From an uncultured Acidobacteriia bacterium (GTDB lineage: Bacteria; Acidobacteriota; Terriglobia; Bryobacterales; Bryobacteraceae): a stretch of 60,657 nt of DNA. The notes below the pieces were generated by a model, which saw only the letters and a list, made by a program, of their open reading frames with translations, made no database searches and was not told the DNA's origin. Made by a program: the position numbers and the translations under genes. Location of the stretch: contig CAIVVT010000210.1 of assembly GCA_903909435.1 (NCBI GenBank), forward strand, positions 1-60,657, given 5' to 3'. Of the stretch, positions 10,997-23,297 are shown piece by piece (position 1 is the stretch's first letter; each line of letters starts with the position of its first letter).

Positions 10997-13381
10997 TTGT
11001 CAACGGTCTCATCTCCTCAAGCTTCTAGGAGTCCCGCCTGGGGCGCGGTGTATGCTGGCGTGGCGCTTACCACTTCAGCCACTCTCATCCTGGAGCTCGC
11101 GCTGACGCGCCTGTTTTCGGTGATTTTCTACTATCACTTCGCCTTCCTCGCCATCTCAATCGCTTTGTTTGGACTCGGTGCGGGCGGTGTGGCGTCCTAT
11201 TTGTTCCCGAAGCGCGGGCGCGACTTGTACCGCCAACTGGGAGTTGTCTCAGCCGCAAATGCCATCGTCACCACGCTGGTCCTCACCTGGCTGCTGGGCC
11301 AGTATGGGGGGACTTCGTTCGCATTGCTGGGCAGCGTATACGTCCTGGCTTCGCTGCCGTTCCTGTTCTCTGGGATCGTAGTTTCGCTCGCGATCTCGGA
11401 GAGCATTTCCCGCGTTGAGAAGGTGTATTTCTGGGATCTGGGCGGCGCCGCGATGGGTTGCCTGCTACTGATACCACTGCTCGACATCATCGGTGCGCCG
11501 GGCGCGGTGCTGGCCTCGGCCGTACTTTCCGCATCGGCTTCGGCAGTCTGGTTTGGCCTCGCCAAGACCGTGCGCGGGAGGGCTTTCGGCGTCGCCTTGG
11601 CGTTAGCGCTGGTGGGTCTGGTCACCTACAACAAGCAGGCTCACATTCTCGACCTGCGGACAGCCAAAGGCGCGGAGTTACGCGGCGAGAACTTCGTGCA
11701 GTGGAACAGTTTCTCGCGCATCGCCGTGAAGAACGGTCCGGCCGGCGGACAGGTCATTGCTATCGACGCCGACGCCAGTACGGAAATAGCGCAATTCGAC
11801 ATCGACCATCTGACGCCGGAAGAACACGCCCAGCTCGCCGCCGAAGGCCCGGGCTTTGTCTACAACATTCGGCCTGGGAGCAAGTCCCTTGTTCTCGGCG
11901 CGGGGGGCGGCTGGGATATTGCGCGCGCAATGGGCTCGGGCAGCCACGACGTCACCGGTGTCGAAATTAATCCGATCATCGCCACGACCATCATGCGGCG
12001 CAACTACGCCAGGTTGAACAAAGGCATCTATCTGCGACCCGATGTGCGCATCGTGGTCGAAGATGGGCGCAGCTACGTGCGGCGGTCAAGTGAGAAATAC
12101 CAGGTACTACAGGCCACTCTCGTAGACACTTGGGCGTCTACCGCAGCCGGCGCGTTCGCCCTGTCAGAGAACAACCTCTACACCACCGAAGCCTTTCTCG
12201 ATTATCTGAATCATCTGACTCCGGACGGCGTGCTCTCCTTCACGCGTTGGGGCTTTCAGCCACCGCGAGAATCACTGCGTTTGCTCTCGCTGGCACGTGA
12301 GGCCCTTTCCAGGTTGGGGGAAGCGGATGCCTGGCGTCACGTCATCGTAATTCGAGAGCAATCGCCGCGAATCTACCGTTGGGGCGCGACCGATACCGTG
12401 TTGATTTCGCGCAAGCCGTTCACTGTTGCGGATCTTGCGAAAGCGCACGCAACCACGACCGACAAACTGCAAACGGTTTACGCGCCAGACACGCCGGGAT
12501 CGACCGCTTTCAGCCAACTCTTGCTAGCCCAGGACGTGGATAAGTTCTATGCGAGCTACCCGTTCGACGTGCGGCCCGTGCCGGACGACCGGCCGTTCTT
12601 CTTCTACACCGTGCAGGCGCGCAATGTGTGGTCGCTCCTCGACTCGTTCAATCAGGACAACGCGGATTTCAAGGTGAACCTGGCCTTGCCTGCCTTGTTT
12701 ACTCTGCTGGCCGTAAGTGTCGTTGCCACCCTCGTAACGCTGTTGCTGCCGCCGCTTCTACTGGGTGCTAGATTGCCGCACGAGCGGGGAGTGGTGCTTT
12801 TTCTGCCGTATTTTCTTCTGCTCGGCGCAGGCTACATCATTATCCAAGTGGGCCTGATCCAGAAGCTGATCCTGCTGCTGGGCCACCCTACGTACGCGCT
12901 CACGGTCGTCGTGTTTTCGATGCTGCTGTCCAGCGGGCTCGGCAGTTTCGCAAGCCGCCGAATCCTGAACCGCGACGAGAAACGTCTGCGCTTCGTCCCT
13001 TTGGCCGTGGCGGCAGCGGTCGCGTTGCTCGCCTTGCTGGTCACGCCGGCCAGTTCAGCCCTGGCTACCGCACCGACTTTCGTCCGGCTGCTGTGCGCTG
13101 TCCTGCTAGTCGCCCCGGCAGGGTTCCTGATGGGAATGCCTTTCCCGGGAGGCCTCGCGTTGCTGGAGGCGTGGCAGCCGACGGCCGTGCGCTGGGCCTG
13201 GTCGATGAATGCGGCGGCCAGCGTGTTGGGCTCGGCCTTGTCTATCTGCTGCGCGATTTACATTGGCCTGCAGAACACTTTGCTGTTGGGCGCCCTGTGT
13301 TATGTCGCGGCAGCGTTCGTACTGTTCGCCACCGCACGTTTCCGGCATCTACCCGACCGGGCGCTGGCGCACGCATCGTAA
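10997..13381 (+). CDS. Membrane-embedded spermidine synthase-like protein (fused transporter/aminopropyltransferase fold)
   Basis: 794 residues in three parts: an N-terminal block of about six membrane helices (roughly 15-210), a central soluble Rossmann methyltransferase/spermidine-synthase domain (about 220-540) and a C-terminal block of about seven helices (from about 565). The soluble part keeps the cofactor loop LGAGGGWD at 300-307, the acidic ribose-binding VEINP at 322-326 and VEDGRS near 354. Such fused proteins are common in Acidobacteriota and other phyla, but few have a known function, and aminopropyl transfer to putrescine is not assured. The start is TTG at 10997, with AGGA about 11 nt upstream. 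It is a single gene. Confidence 0.82.
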   Translation: MSTVSSPQASRSPAWGAVYAGVALTTSATLILELALTRLFSVIFYYHFAFLAISIALFGLGAGGVASYLFPKRGRDLYRQLGVVSAANAIVTTLVLTWLLGQYGGTSFALLGSVYVLASLPFLFSGIVVSLAISESISRVEKVYFWDLGGAAMGCLLLIPLLDIIGAPGAVLASAVLSASASAVWFGLAKTVRGRAFGVALALALVGLVTYNKQAHILDLRTAKGAELRGENFVQWNSFSRIAVKNGPAGGQVIAIDADASTEIAQFDIDHLTPEEHAQLAAEGPGFVYNIRPGSKSLVLGAGGGWDIARAMGSGSHDVTGVEINPIIATTIMRRNYARLNKGIYLRPDVRIVVEDGRSYVRRSSEKYQVLQATLVDTWASTAAGAFALSENNLYTTEAFLDYLNHLTPDGVLSFTRWGFQPPRESLRLLSLAREALSRLGEADAWRHVIVIREQSPRIYRWGATDTVLISRKPFTVADLAKAHATTTDKLQTVYAPDTPGSTAFSQLLLAQDVDKFYASYPFDVRPVPDDRPFFFYTVQARNVWSLLDSFNQDNADFKVNLALPALFTLLAVSVVATLVTLLLPPLLLGARLPHERGVVLFLPYFLLLGAGYIIIQVGLIQKLILLLGHPTYALTVVVFSMLLSSGLGSFASRRILNRDEKRLRFVPLAVAAAVALLALLVTPASSALATAPTFVRLLCAVLLVAPAGFLMGMPFPGGLALLEAWQPTAVRWAWSMNAAASVLGSALSICCAIYIGLQNTLLLGALCYVAAAFVLFATARFRHLPDRALAHAS

Positions 13382-13404
13382 ATCAGCGGCTTCGGGAATG
13401 CTCC

Positions 13405-14229
13405 CTAATTCGCCGGACGCGGCCGCGGGGTAGCGTCGGCCTCGATCAGGCCCATGACCCACTTCGTGGCTTCCAACCACATCTTCTGCATATCCGGGCG
13501 GTCCCATGATTCGGGGGTGTGCCCGAAAGTCGAATAGAACACGCGTCCCTTGCCGTATTGCTTCATCCAGGCGACGGCGAAATCATGGTCGGCGCGGTGG
13601 ACGCGCGGATTCTTCAGGTCGAGCTTGTTCTCGTCCAAACGCGCCAAAACGCGGACCTTGTCGCGCGAGAAGTCCTTCGGCTGGTAGATCTCGTCCCAGG
13701 TCTTGAACGCCAGCGGGAAGTGCCGCACGATCGGGCTCTGGGGATCCTCGATAATCACCGGGGCCTCGAACGTCATCCAGGGGTGCTCGTCAAAATAGGC
13801 ACCCGTCATCTCTCCGTATTCCGGCCACTTGTAGAAGGTGTCGATGGCGCTGTGAACTCCCAGAAACCCCTTGCCATCCTCTTTGACGAAAGAGATCAGC
13901 GCGGCCTTCTGCTCGTCGTCCATGTCGAGCTCGCCCGTGGTGTAAAAAGCGACCGCGTCGAAGTAGTCGATGTTCTTAGCGTTGCCGGTCAGCTTCTTCT
14001 TGGTGATCAACTGGGTGTCGGTCTTGATGTAGGTATCCCACAGCCCCGATTCCCGGCCGAGGTTCGATAGCGTCGCCATGGCCTGCGAGGTGGCATCGTG
14101 CTGCCAGCCCTTCACTGCGCCGATTACAAGTAGTCGCTTGCGCTTCGCCTGGGCTTGCAGCGGGTTGGAGATCGGCGCGCTCAAGCCGACGAGAATGAGC
14201 ATCGCGGTCAGGATTCGAATTGGTTTCAT
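13405..14229 (-). CDS. ThuA-like domain protein, exported
   Basis: 274 residues with an N-terminal Sec-type signal (hydrophobic stretch to about residue 28). The remainder matches the ThuA/trehalose-utilisation fold, a glutamine-amidotransferase-like domain: LLVIGAVKGWQHDA at the start of the domain, GFLGVHSAID near residue 119, EHPW near 145, and YGKGRVFYSTFGH near 230. The family is frequent next to sugar-oxidoreductase genes, where it may act on oxidised sugars, but no such gene is adjacent here. It converges with the spermidine-synthase-like gene across 23 nt. Substrate unknown. Confidence 0.85.
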   Translation of the reverse strand: MKPIRILTAMLILVGLSAPISNPLQAQAKRKRLLVIGAVKGWQHDATSQAMATLSNLGRESGLWDTYIKTDTQLITKKKLTGNAKNIDYFDAVAFYTTGELDMDDEQKAALISFVKEDGKGFLGVHSAIDTFYKWPEYGEMTGAYFDEHPWMTFEAPVIIEDPQSPIVRHFPLAFKTWDEIYQPKDFSRDKVRVLARLDENKLDLKNPRVHRADHDFAVAWMKQYGKGRVFYSTFGHTPESWDRPDMQKMWLEATKWVMGLIEADATPRPRPAN

Positions 14230-14398
14230 TTGGCTCGCTCCGGTTCGCGGCCATCATATCATCTCGCGTCAGTAGGGCAGGCCCGAATGGCGCCGGAGGG
14301 CCCAGACCTGCTTCCTCCGAATCCATCCACTCGCTCGGCGATTCACTAAGTCATTTCTTATAAACACCTTAGACTAATAGAAAATCCCTTTAGCCCCC

Positions 14399-15883
14399 AT
14401 GAATAAATTCGTTCCAGCCGGGGACGCTGGGCGATGTACTATGATTTCAACCCCAGTTAGGTTTCGACCACGTAGGAGTACCCCATCCGTGTTCAGGAGA
14501 ATCTGTCTTTCTCTACTGCCGTCCCTTGTCTGGACGTCGATGGCCGCGCCCGCTCAGGTTCCTGGGAGCCTCGACGCGAGGCTGAAGGCGATCGAAGAAT
14601 CCACAAAGTCAGCGCAGTCTTCCGGCGACAACGCCTGGATGCTGGCCAGTTGCGCGCTTGTGTTGTTTATGACGGGGCCGGGATTGGCCTTGTTTTACGG
14701 CGGTCTGGTCCGCCGTAAAAACGTGCTGGCCACCATGATGCACAGCTTTGTGCTCATGGTTCTGGTCACGATTCTCTGGGCCGTAGTCGGCTACAGTCTG
14801 GCATTTGGCGAGGGGAACTCGTTCATTGGAGGATTCCAGTTTGTGTTCATGCACGGAGTTGGCGCGGCGCCCAATGCGGACTATGCACCGACCATTCCGC
14901 ACCTGACGTTCATGGTGTTTCAGTTGATGTTTGCCATCATTACGCCCGCCCTCATCTCCGGCGCGTATGCGGAACGCATGAAGTTCTCGACGATGCTGGT
15001 TTACACAACCCTGTGGATGCTGGTGGTTTACTTTCCGATGGCGCACATGGTGTGGGGCAAGGGCGGATTGCTGAACGCGTCGATGGGCGGGAGCATCCCC
15101 TGCCTGGACTTTGCCGGCGGAACTGTCGTGCACATCACGTCGGGCATCTCCGCGCTGGTCGCCGCGATAGTGCTCGGCCCCCGCAGCGGGTATCGGCACG
15201 AGCCAATGAAGCCGCACAACTTGGTGTTGAGCGTCATCGGTGCCTGCATGTTGTGGTTCGGCTGGTTCGGGTTCAATGCGGGCAGCGCGCTGAACGCTTC
15301 GGGGTTGGCCTCGAGCGCATTCGTGGCCACCCACTTCGGCGCGGCGGCGGCGGCGGCGGGATGGATCCTGGCGGAGTGGCTGCTCAACGGCAAACCGAGC
15401 ATGCTGGGCGGGATTTCGGGTTGTGTAGCCGGGTTGGTGGCGATCACACCCGCATCCGGATTCGTTCAGCCGATGCCAGCCCTGATCATCGGGTTCCTAG
15501 CAGGTATTTTCTGCTTCTTCATGGTGACCTTCGTGAAGATGCGGATGGGTTACGACGACTCGCTCGACGCGTTTGGCGTGCATGGCGCGGGGGGAACGCT
15601 GGGTGCGTTGCTGACCGGAGTGTTCGCCTCCAGTCTGGTGAACCCCATCTTGAAGACCGCCGCCGGTGCCACGCTGCCTTCCGGCCTGCTGGAGGGCAAC
15701 GCCGCGCAACTCGGCAACCAGGCGATTGGCGTGCTGATCGCATTGGCGCTGGGTGCGACGGGGAGTTTCGTCTGTCTCAAGATCGCTGGCGCGCTCTGCG
15801 GTCTGCGGCCCGACGCGGAGCAGGAGGAAAACGGCCTCGATCTGAGCATGCACGGAGAAGAAGGCTACAATTTGGATGCATAG
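14399..15883 (+). CDS. amtB: Ammonium transporter
   Basis: 494 residues. A probable signal peptide and a short periplasmic segment (to about residue 80) precede eleven membrane helices of the Amt/Rh family. Family signatures seen are FYGGLVRRKNVLATMMHSF, GGTVVHITSGISAL (pore His), GWFGFNAGSALNASG and DAFGVHGAGGTLG (second pore His). It imports ammonium across the inner membrane. The first in-frame ATG is 14399; an ATG at 14441 (MISTPVR) is an equally plausible start. The PII gene follows after 27 nt, as usual for amtB-glnK pairs, so PII probably gates this channel. The 168 nt upstream are AT-rich near the start, but I found no convincing sigma-54 or sigma-70 site. Confidence 0.95.
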   Translation: MNKFVPAGDAGRCTMISTPVRFRPRRSTPSVFRRICLSLLPSLVWTSMAAPAQVPGSLDARLKAIEESTKSAQSSGDNAWMLASCALVLFMTGPGLALFYGGLVRRKNVLATMMHSFVLMVLVTILWAVVGYSLAFGEGNSFIGGFQFVFMHGVGAAPNADYAPTIPHLTFMVFQLMFAIITPALISGAYAERMKFSTMLVYTTLWMLVVYFPMAHMVWGKGGLLNASMGGSIPCLDFAGGTVVHITSGISALVAAIVLGPRSGYRHEPMKPHNLVLSVIGACMLWFGWFGFNAGSALNASGLASSAFVATHFGAAAAAAGWILAEWLLNGKPSMLGGISGCVAGLVAITPASGFVQPMPALIIGFLAGIFCFFMVTFVKMRMGYDDSLDAFGVHGAGGTLGALLTGVFASSLVNPILKTAAGATLPSGLLEGNAAQLGNQAIGVLIALALGATGSFVCLKIAGALCGLRPDAEQEENGLDLSMHGEEGYNLDA

Positions 15884-15895
15884 CGTTCCAAGTGA

Positions 15896-18713
<2,818 letters not shown>

Positions 18714-18793
18714 GCGCCCGCTTAGCCCCAATGCTGAGCATCTGCGCCCGCCGCCCGGCATGAAACCGCGAACGAATGCGAGCGATAGAGTCC

Positions 18794-18865
18794 GGTACCA
18801 GACACCACTCCGTCTCGACCGCAGTTCCGATCCGAACGGGGCCGCGAGAGGGAGGAAGTGGTACC
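18794..18865. repeat. Palindromic repeat, copy 2: degenerate
   Basis: Outer arms GGTACCA (18794-18800) and TGGTACC (18859-18865) enclose an imperfect stem that includes CTCGACCGCAGTTCCGAT and GAACGGGGCCGCGAGAGGGA. The layout of a GGTACC-like foot, a CTC/GAG stem and a CCG-ATCCGAA-CGG tip resembles the better-preserved copies at 52.7 and 56.4 kb, but it is diverged. It lies between the convergent ends of glnD and the 1055-residue protein gene. Confidence 0.5.
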
Positions 18866-18885
18866 CGTGAGCAAACCAGGCGGCC

Positions 18886-21800
18886 CTAACGGAGCGCCTC
18901 CATACTGGGCTGGACCCAGTTGGAGACAAACCCGGAAAGCTCCGGGAACAGGTGCCCCACCAGTCCGAGCAGCGGTAATGCTCCGAAACCAATCAGTCTG
19001 AGCCAGAATTCCGTATTCAACTCTCCTGGCTCGCTGCCCACCGCCTTGCTCAGCACGTAGTCCTTCTCAAGGCCTACCAGAACGATAGTCACCAGTGTGC
19101 CCACGATGAGGAACAGAACCAGCAGCCAGCGTCCCAGAGCGTTTGGCGCCTGCGGCGAGTAAGTGCTGAAGAAGACCACCAGCGCAACGAAACAGAGGGC
19201 CAGCGTAAACGCTATGTTGTGGACTTGCCTCGCTGCTTGAGTGAAGTAGCTCGGCTGCGAGGACTTCTTGCTGTTCAGTCGTTCGATATCGGGATCCGTC
19301 AGATCCGCGCGCGCGGCTGCTAATAGGTCCTTGAGCGCGAGCCAGCGTAGCAGCAGATCGTGACAGTAGTGAAAAACAGTCCACAAAAGGCAGAAGTTGG
19401 CGAAGCGAATGGCCCACACGAAGCCGGTCCGGTCGAACGGATCGATGCCCCCGTCCATGTTTGCGATCAACAGCACGATGATTGCGGCCAACAGCGGAAC
19501 CGGCCGGGTCACCAGGTGTTTGCCGCCGAGGCCAGGGGCGCGCATCAGCATGCCCGAAACGTCCGCGGCCTTGGCCTGCAGTTGGTCGGGGAGTGACAGC
19601 AGCGATTTGCCCATGGCGCCGACTGCGGCGTAACGGCACGCACGCATCACGCTGGCAGCGCCCATGGCGAAACAGGTGGCGAGCATGGGAACTGCGGGGG
19701 AGACGCAGCCCGGCAACTCGAATGCCCGGTAGACGAACATCTTCGCCGCGGCACTATCCGCGCCGCCCTGCACGCAGCAGTAGGCCCACGGGATGATCAT
19801 CAACGCGTAGAGCGCGCCGACAAAGGCATGGTTCCACCAACTCACGGTGCTGCGGACGGACGTGCGCACCGATCGGGTAATGACGAACACCACAGGCGGC
19901 GCTACGGCGGCGAGCGACGCGAATGCCGCTAGAGTGCGCAGCCACCCGGGCGACGGAGTACCCGGCCAGAACAGCCAAAACGGGATAATCAGGAACAGGA
20001 TCATGCTGGACAAAGCCACCCCGGCACCCATAATGGGCAACTCCAGCGCACCACCGTTGTTGCCCATCGTGAAGCAGAACGACCACTGCGGAGCCCCGGG
20101 CAGGTTGGCGATAACCACACACCCGCAATAGATCAAAGCGGCAATTGTCAGCAGCAGGGTGGTCAACAGCCACGTCTCGGGAGGCAGCGGCATCTTCTTC
20201 AGGACTGCTTGACCCACCGACCCGTCCTTGATGACGATTTTCGGTGCGACTTGTGGATCGCACGTGGAGGCGACCGCCGCGGGGGTTTGAACTTTCAGCA
20301 GAGAACACGGATCCTTGCTCTCGAACACGTCGATCGGGGTGAAGCCGGAACGGGCCAGGCTCAAAAGCCAGATGCCGGGCTCGGGCCTATGGCTCTTCCG
20401 GTCCTCCAACGTGCCCCACCCGCGGAGTTCGGGCTTTCCCGAGAGTGCGCCGAGATCCCGCATCAGGAAGTTGACGGCGTTGTGAATCCCCTGGAAGCCG
20501 GGCCCGGCGAACATCCGCACGGAGTTGTTTGGCTGCAGCCAGTCTTCGCCCTGGGCAAACATCGGATAGGTCGAGAGGAACAAAGTGCCGCGCAACGGAT
20601 CCTGCCGCGCGTCGGGGATGAACAGGATCTCGGCGTCTTCGATCAGGATTCGCGCATCGGGGCACTGACTCTTCAGCACCCGGCATAAGAACAGGGTGTC
20701 CATCGTGTTCGTCGCCACGATATCCACCAGGCGAATCTCGCGCCGCTGCAGGTCCCGCATGATCGTTGTCAGAACCGCGTCTTGCGTGAACGGCGTCTGC
20801 TTCGAATACGTGGGCACGATGTCCTCGCCCTCGTCCGAGTCGTGCAGCGAGAAACTGAGTGCCGGCGCAGCGGATCCGTCCTGATTCCCTCCGCTTCCGC
20901 CAGCCTGATCCCGATACGCGTTCCGCAGTTGGCTGATACCGCGAGGGAATACATACGAACGTATCGGCTCGCGCTTGCCCTGCTTGTCCTTGCGCACATA
21001 GTCGCTGCCGAACACGGTGCCGGACTCGACCAGGCGCGCTACGCGGTCCACGCCAACTCCGTACTTCTCCAGTACTTTGGTAACGGTCGCTTCGTACTCC
21101 GGGGAATCGGCAATCCCGCTCCGGAATCCAAGCTGCGTCTGACGGATGAAATCCTGTGCGGAGTACCTGCTTGAAACGCTGCCGGAGTAAACCGTCGATG
21201 ACAGTTTCGAGCCGTCGGTGCCGCCATAGTCGAGCATCCAGCCGTGCAGCAGATCGCCCATGGAGGCGAGAGACCCCGAGTAGATGGGACCCAGCACTCC
21301 AATCTTGTGACCGTGGTTCGTGAGCGCCCTGGCCAGGTTCATCGCACCAAAAAATGCTGCGCCCGGCACGCCCGTGGTGGGCGTCTCGCCAACCAGGAAG
21401 ATAGTCAAAACCTCGTCTTTGGGGCACTCTCCAGCACAAGGCATCTGGCGCTTGCGCCGGAACAGCAGCACGCCGGGGATATCTTCCTGCTCGCGCATCA
21501 GGCGCCGTTGGCTGCGCCGCTTCATCATGTCGTTGTCAGGCAGAGTGATTCGGTCGCCCCACGGCAGCCACTGGCCGCCAAACTGCCAGCCGGCGCTCTC
21601 CGCGGCAGCTTCCATGGCCTCGATCTGCCTGTCGAGGGTGAGCGCCATGCGGGTGTGCAACGGATCGGCCACCGATGCCACAATCGACCACGACGAAAAA
21701 CGCTGTTCAAAATCGCCCGGCACGCCAGCCAACTGCTGGATGCAGGTCTGCAGTGAATTCTGGTCCGTCCGCCCCTGCACTCGTTTGCCGAGCCGTCCTA

Positions 21801-22053
21801 CGACGCCGTCGCAGCCGGGGGGGTGTTGTTCCGCGGTGGCAGGCCGAGTCTCGGCGTGGAAGTGGCTCTGGATGGCCAGCCACGGTCCGTCCGCCGGCTC
21901 CTGGTCCCCGCCACTGGCCGCGGCTTTGTCCTTCTCTGCTTGCTTTGCCGCTGCGCCGCCGGAACCGCCTCGCGACGCCTCCGGCATCACCGGATGCAAC
22001 AACACCATTAGCAGCGCCGCCAGTCCGAAGGACGTCCCCATTTCCTTCTTCAT
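18886..22053 (-). CDS. Large exported membrane protein with a periplasmic-binding-like N-terminal part; function unknown
   Basis: 1055 residues; not recognised as a named family. Residues 1-26 form a hydrophobic signal or anchor. Residues 27-620 are soluble and probably periplasmic, after a low-complexity Gly/Ala/Lys linker (27-55). Two stretches recall the type I periplasmic-binding fold: 214-262 (VLTIFLVGETPTTG, then AMNLARALTNHGHKIGVLGP) and 440-496 (IVATNTMDTLFLCRVLKSQC, then ILIEDAEILF and LFLSTYP). From about 626 to 1036 I count nine to ten membrane helices, interrupted by a polar loop at 905-945. The start at 22053 has GGAGGGG about 8 nt upstream. It is a single gene. A ligand-sensing or transport role is only a guess. 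Confidence 0.7.
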   Translation of the reverse strand: MKKEMGTSFGLAALLMVLLHPVMPEASRGGSGGAAAKQAEKDKAAASGGDQEPADGPWLAIQSHFHAETRPATAEQHPPGCDGVVGRLGKRVQGRTDQNSLQTCIQQLAGVPGDFEQRFSSWSIVASVADPLHTRMALTLDRQIEAMEAAAESAGWQFGGQWLPWGDRITLPDNDMMKRRSQRRLMREQEDIPGVLLFRRKRQMPCAGECPKDEVLTIFLVGETPTTGVPGAAFFGAMNLARALTNHGHKIGVLGPIYSGSLASMGDLLHGWMLDYGGTDGSKLSSTVYSGSVSSRYSAQDFIRQTQLGFRSGIADSPEYEATVTKVLEKYGVGVDRVARLVESGTVFGSDYVRKDKQGKREPIRSYVFPRGISQLRNAYRDQAGGSGGNQDGSAAPALSFSLHDSDEGEDIVPTYSKQTPFTQDAVLTTIMRDLQRREIRLVDIVATNTMDTLFLCRVLKSQCPDARILIEDAEILFIPDARQDPLRGTLFLSTYPMFAQGEDWLQPNNSVRMFAGPGFQGIHNAVNFLMRDLGALSGKPELRGWGTLEDRKSHRPEPGIWLLSLARSGFTPIDVFESKDPCSLLKVQTPAAVASTCDPQVAPKIVIKDGSVGQAVLKKMPLPPETWLLTTLLLTIAALIYCGCVVIANLPGAPQWSFCFTMGNNGGALELPIMGAGVALSSMILFLIIPFWLFWPGTPSPGWLRTLAAFASLAAVAPPVVFVITRSVRTSVRSTVSWWNHAFVGALYALMIIPWAYCCVQGGADSAAAKMFVYRAFELPGCVSPAVPMLATCFAMGAASVMRACRYAAVGAMGKSLLSLPDQLQAKAADVSGMLMRAPGLGGKHLVTRPVPLLAAIIVLLIANMDGGIDPFDRTGFVWAIRFANFCLLWTVFHYCHDLLLRWLALKDLLAAARADLTDPDIERLNSKKSSQPSYFTQAARQVHNIAFTLALCFVALVVFFSTYSPQAPNALGRWLLVLFLIVGTLVTIVLVGLEKDYVLSKAVGSEPGELNTEFWLRLIGFGALPLLGLVGHLFPELSGFVSNWVQPSMEALR

Positions 22054-22244
22054 CGTGCGATCCCCTCCAGTGGGCTCCCCAGTATATGTGTGGTTTGGTC
22101 AAGAATCGTAACACTTTAGTCGGGGATAGCGCCAATAAACGCAGGGAATTCGCCCTGATTCACTCTTGGTTGGAGCCTGCGCCTGCGGCCCGGGCACAGC
22201 CCAGACCCTTGCGGGCGCAGGTTCTCCGGAGACGTTCGTTAAAC

Positions 22245-23297
22245 TTACGCCCGAGCGCTTGATCGCAGTACTTCACGCAGCGCATCGAGCGCAGTCAGAC
22301 ACTGGGTGCGCGATACGTCGTAGTGCGTCACGGCGCGCATCAGCCGGTCATCGATCGAGTTGATCAACACCCCGCGGTCCTTCAAGCTCGCGCTGATCTG
22401 ATCGCTGGTGAGTCCGGTTGCCGAGACGTCGAAGACCACGATGTTGGTTTGGGTCTTCTCGGGCCACGCCTGCACGGACGGTATGGCGGCCAGCCCTTCG
22501 GCCAGCAGCCTGGCGTTCACATGATCTTCGAACAGCCGCTTCGGCATATCTTCGAGTGCGATCAAGCCGGCCGCGGCGAGCACTCCGGCCTGCCGCATTC
22601 CGCCGCCGAGTCGCTTGCGCAGTAGCCTGCCCGTGCCGATCAGCTTGCGCGGCCCGGCCAGCATCGAGCCCACCGGCGCACCCAACGCCTTCGACAGGCA
22701 GAACATCACGGTGTCGGCCTTGCGGCACATCTCGCTTACAGGCAGGCCCGTCACAACGGCCGCGTTGAAGATGCGCGCGCCGTCCAGGTGCACGCCCAGA
22801 CCGAGCTCGTGGGCGCGGTCGCAGATCGTGTCGAACATGTCCTGCGGGTAGACCGTGCCGCCACCCATGTTGTGGGTGTTCTCCATCTCGATGCAGCCGG
22901 TCGGAGCGGCGTGCGGACCGAGCGGCCTCAAATGCGGCTCGATCTTCTCCCACGTCAGAATGCCGTCCTCGCCGTCAACCTGGCGAATCAGGCAGCCCGA
23001 AAACCAGGCCGTCATCGAGAGTTCGTAGTTCAGCAAGTGCCCGCGCGATTCGCTGATCACTTCCTGGCCCGGTTCGGTCAGCAGCTTGACGCCGATGGTG
23101 TTTCCCATGCAGCCGGTGGGGACGAACAGCGCCGCTTCCTTGCCGGAGATCTCCGCGGCCCGCTCTTCCAGCCGGTTCACTGTCGGGTCTTCCCCGTACA
23201 CGTCGTCGCCAACTTCGGCGCGAAACATCGCGTCGCGCATGGCCGCCGTCGGCCGGGTTACGGTATCGCTTCGCAGATCGATCAGTTCGCTGGGCAT
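22245..23297 (-). CDS. ltaE: Low-specificity L-threonine aldolase
   Basis: 350 residues, the usual size. It is a PLP enzyme that cleaves threonine or allo-threonine to glycine and acetaldehyde. Family marks are IDLRSDTVTRPT at the N-terminus, DDVYGEDPTVNRLE, the ring-stacking region around SRGHLLNYE, HLDGARIFNAAV, and the cofactor lysine K203 in FCLSKALGAPVGS. The start ATG at 23297 overlaps the end of hemW by 16 nt, so the two are translationally coupled. A weak inverted repeat (CCTGCGCC at 22176-22183 with GGCGCAGG at 22214-22221) lies beyond the stop. Confidence 0.93.
   Translation of the reverse strand: MPSELIDLRSDTVTRPTAAMRDAMFRAEVGDDVYGEDPTVNRLEERAAEISGKEAALFVPTGCMGNTIGVKLLTEPGQEVISESRGHLLNYELSMTAWFSGCLIRQVDGEDGILTWEKIEPHLRPLGPHAAPTGCIEMENTHNMGGGTVYPQDMFDTICDRAHELGLGVHLDGARIFNAAVVTGLPVSEMCRKADTVMFCLSKALGAPVGSMLAGPRKLIGTGRLLRKRLGGGMRQAGVLAAAGLIALEDMPKRLFEDHVNARLLAEGLAAIPSVQAWPEKTQTNIVVFDVSATGLTSDQISASLKDRGVLINSIDDRLMRAVTHYDVSRTQCLTALDALREVLRSSARA

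Noticed and set aside
14230..14398. Sigma-54 promoter for amtB
   Set aside because: Several GG and GC doublets occur but none with the required 10-nt spacing and flanking bases.
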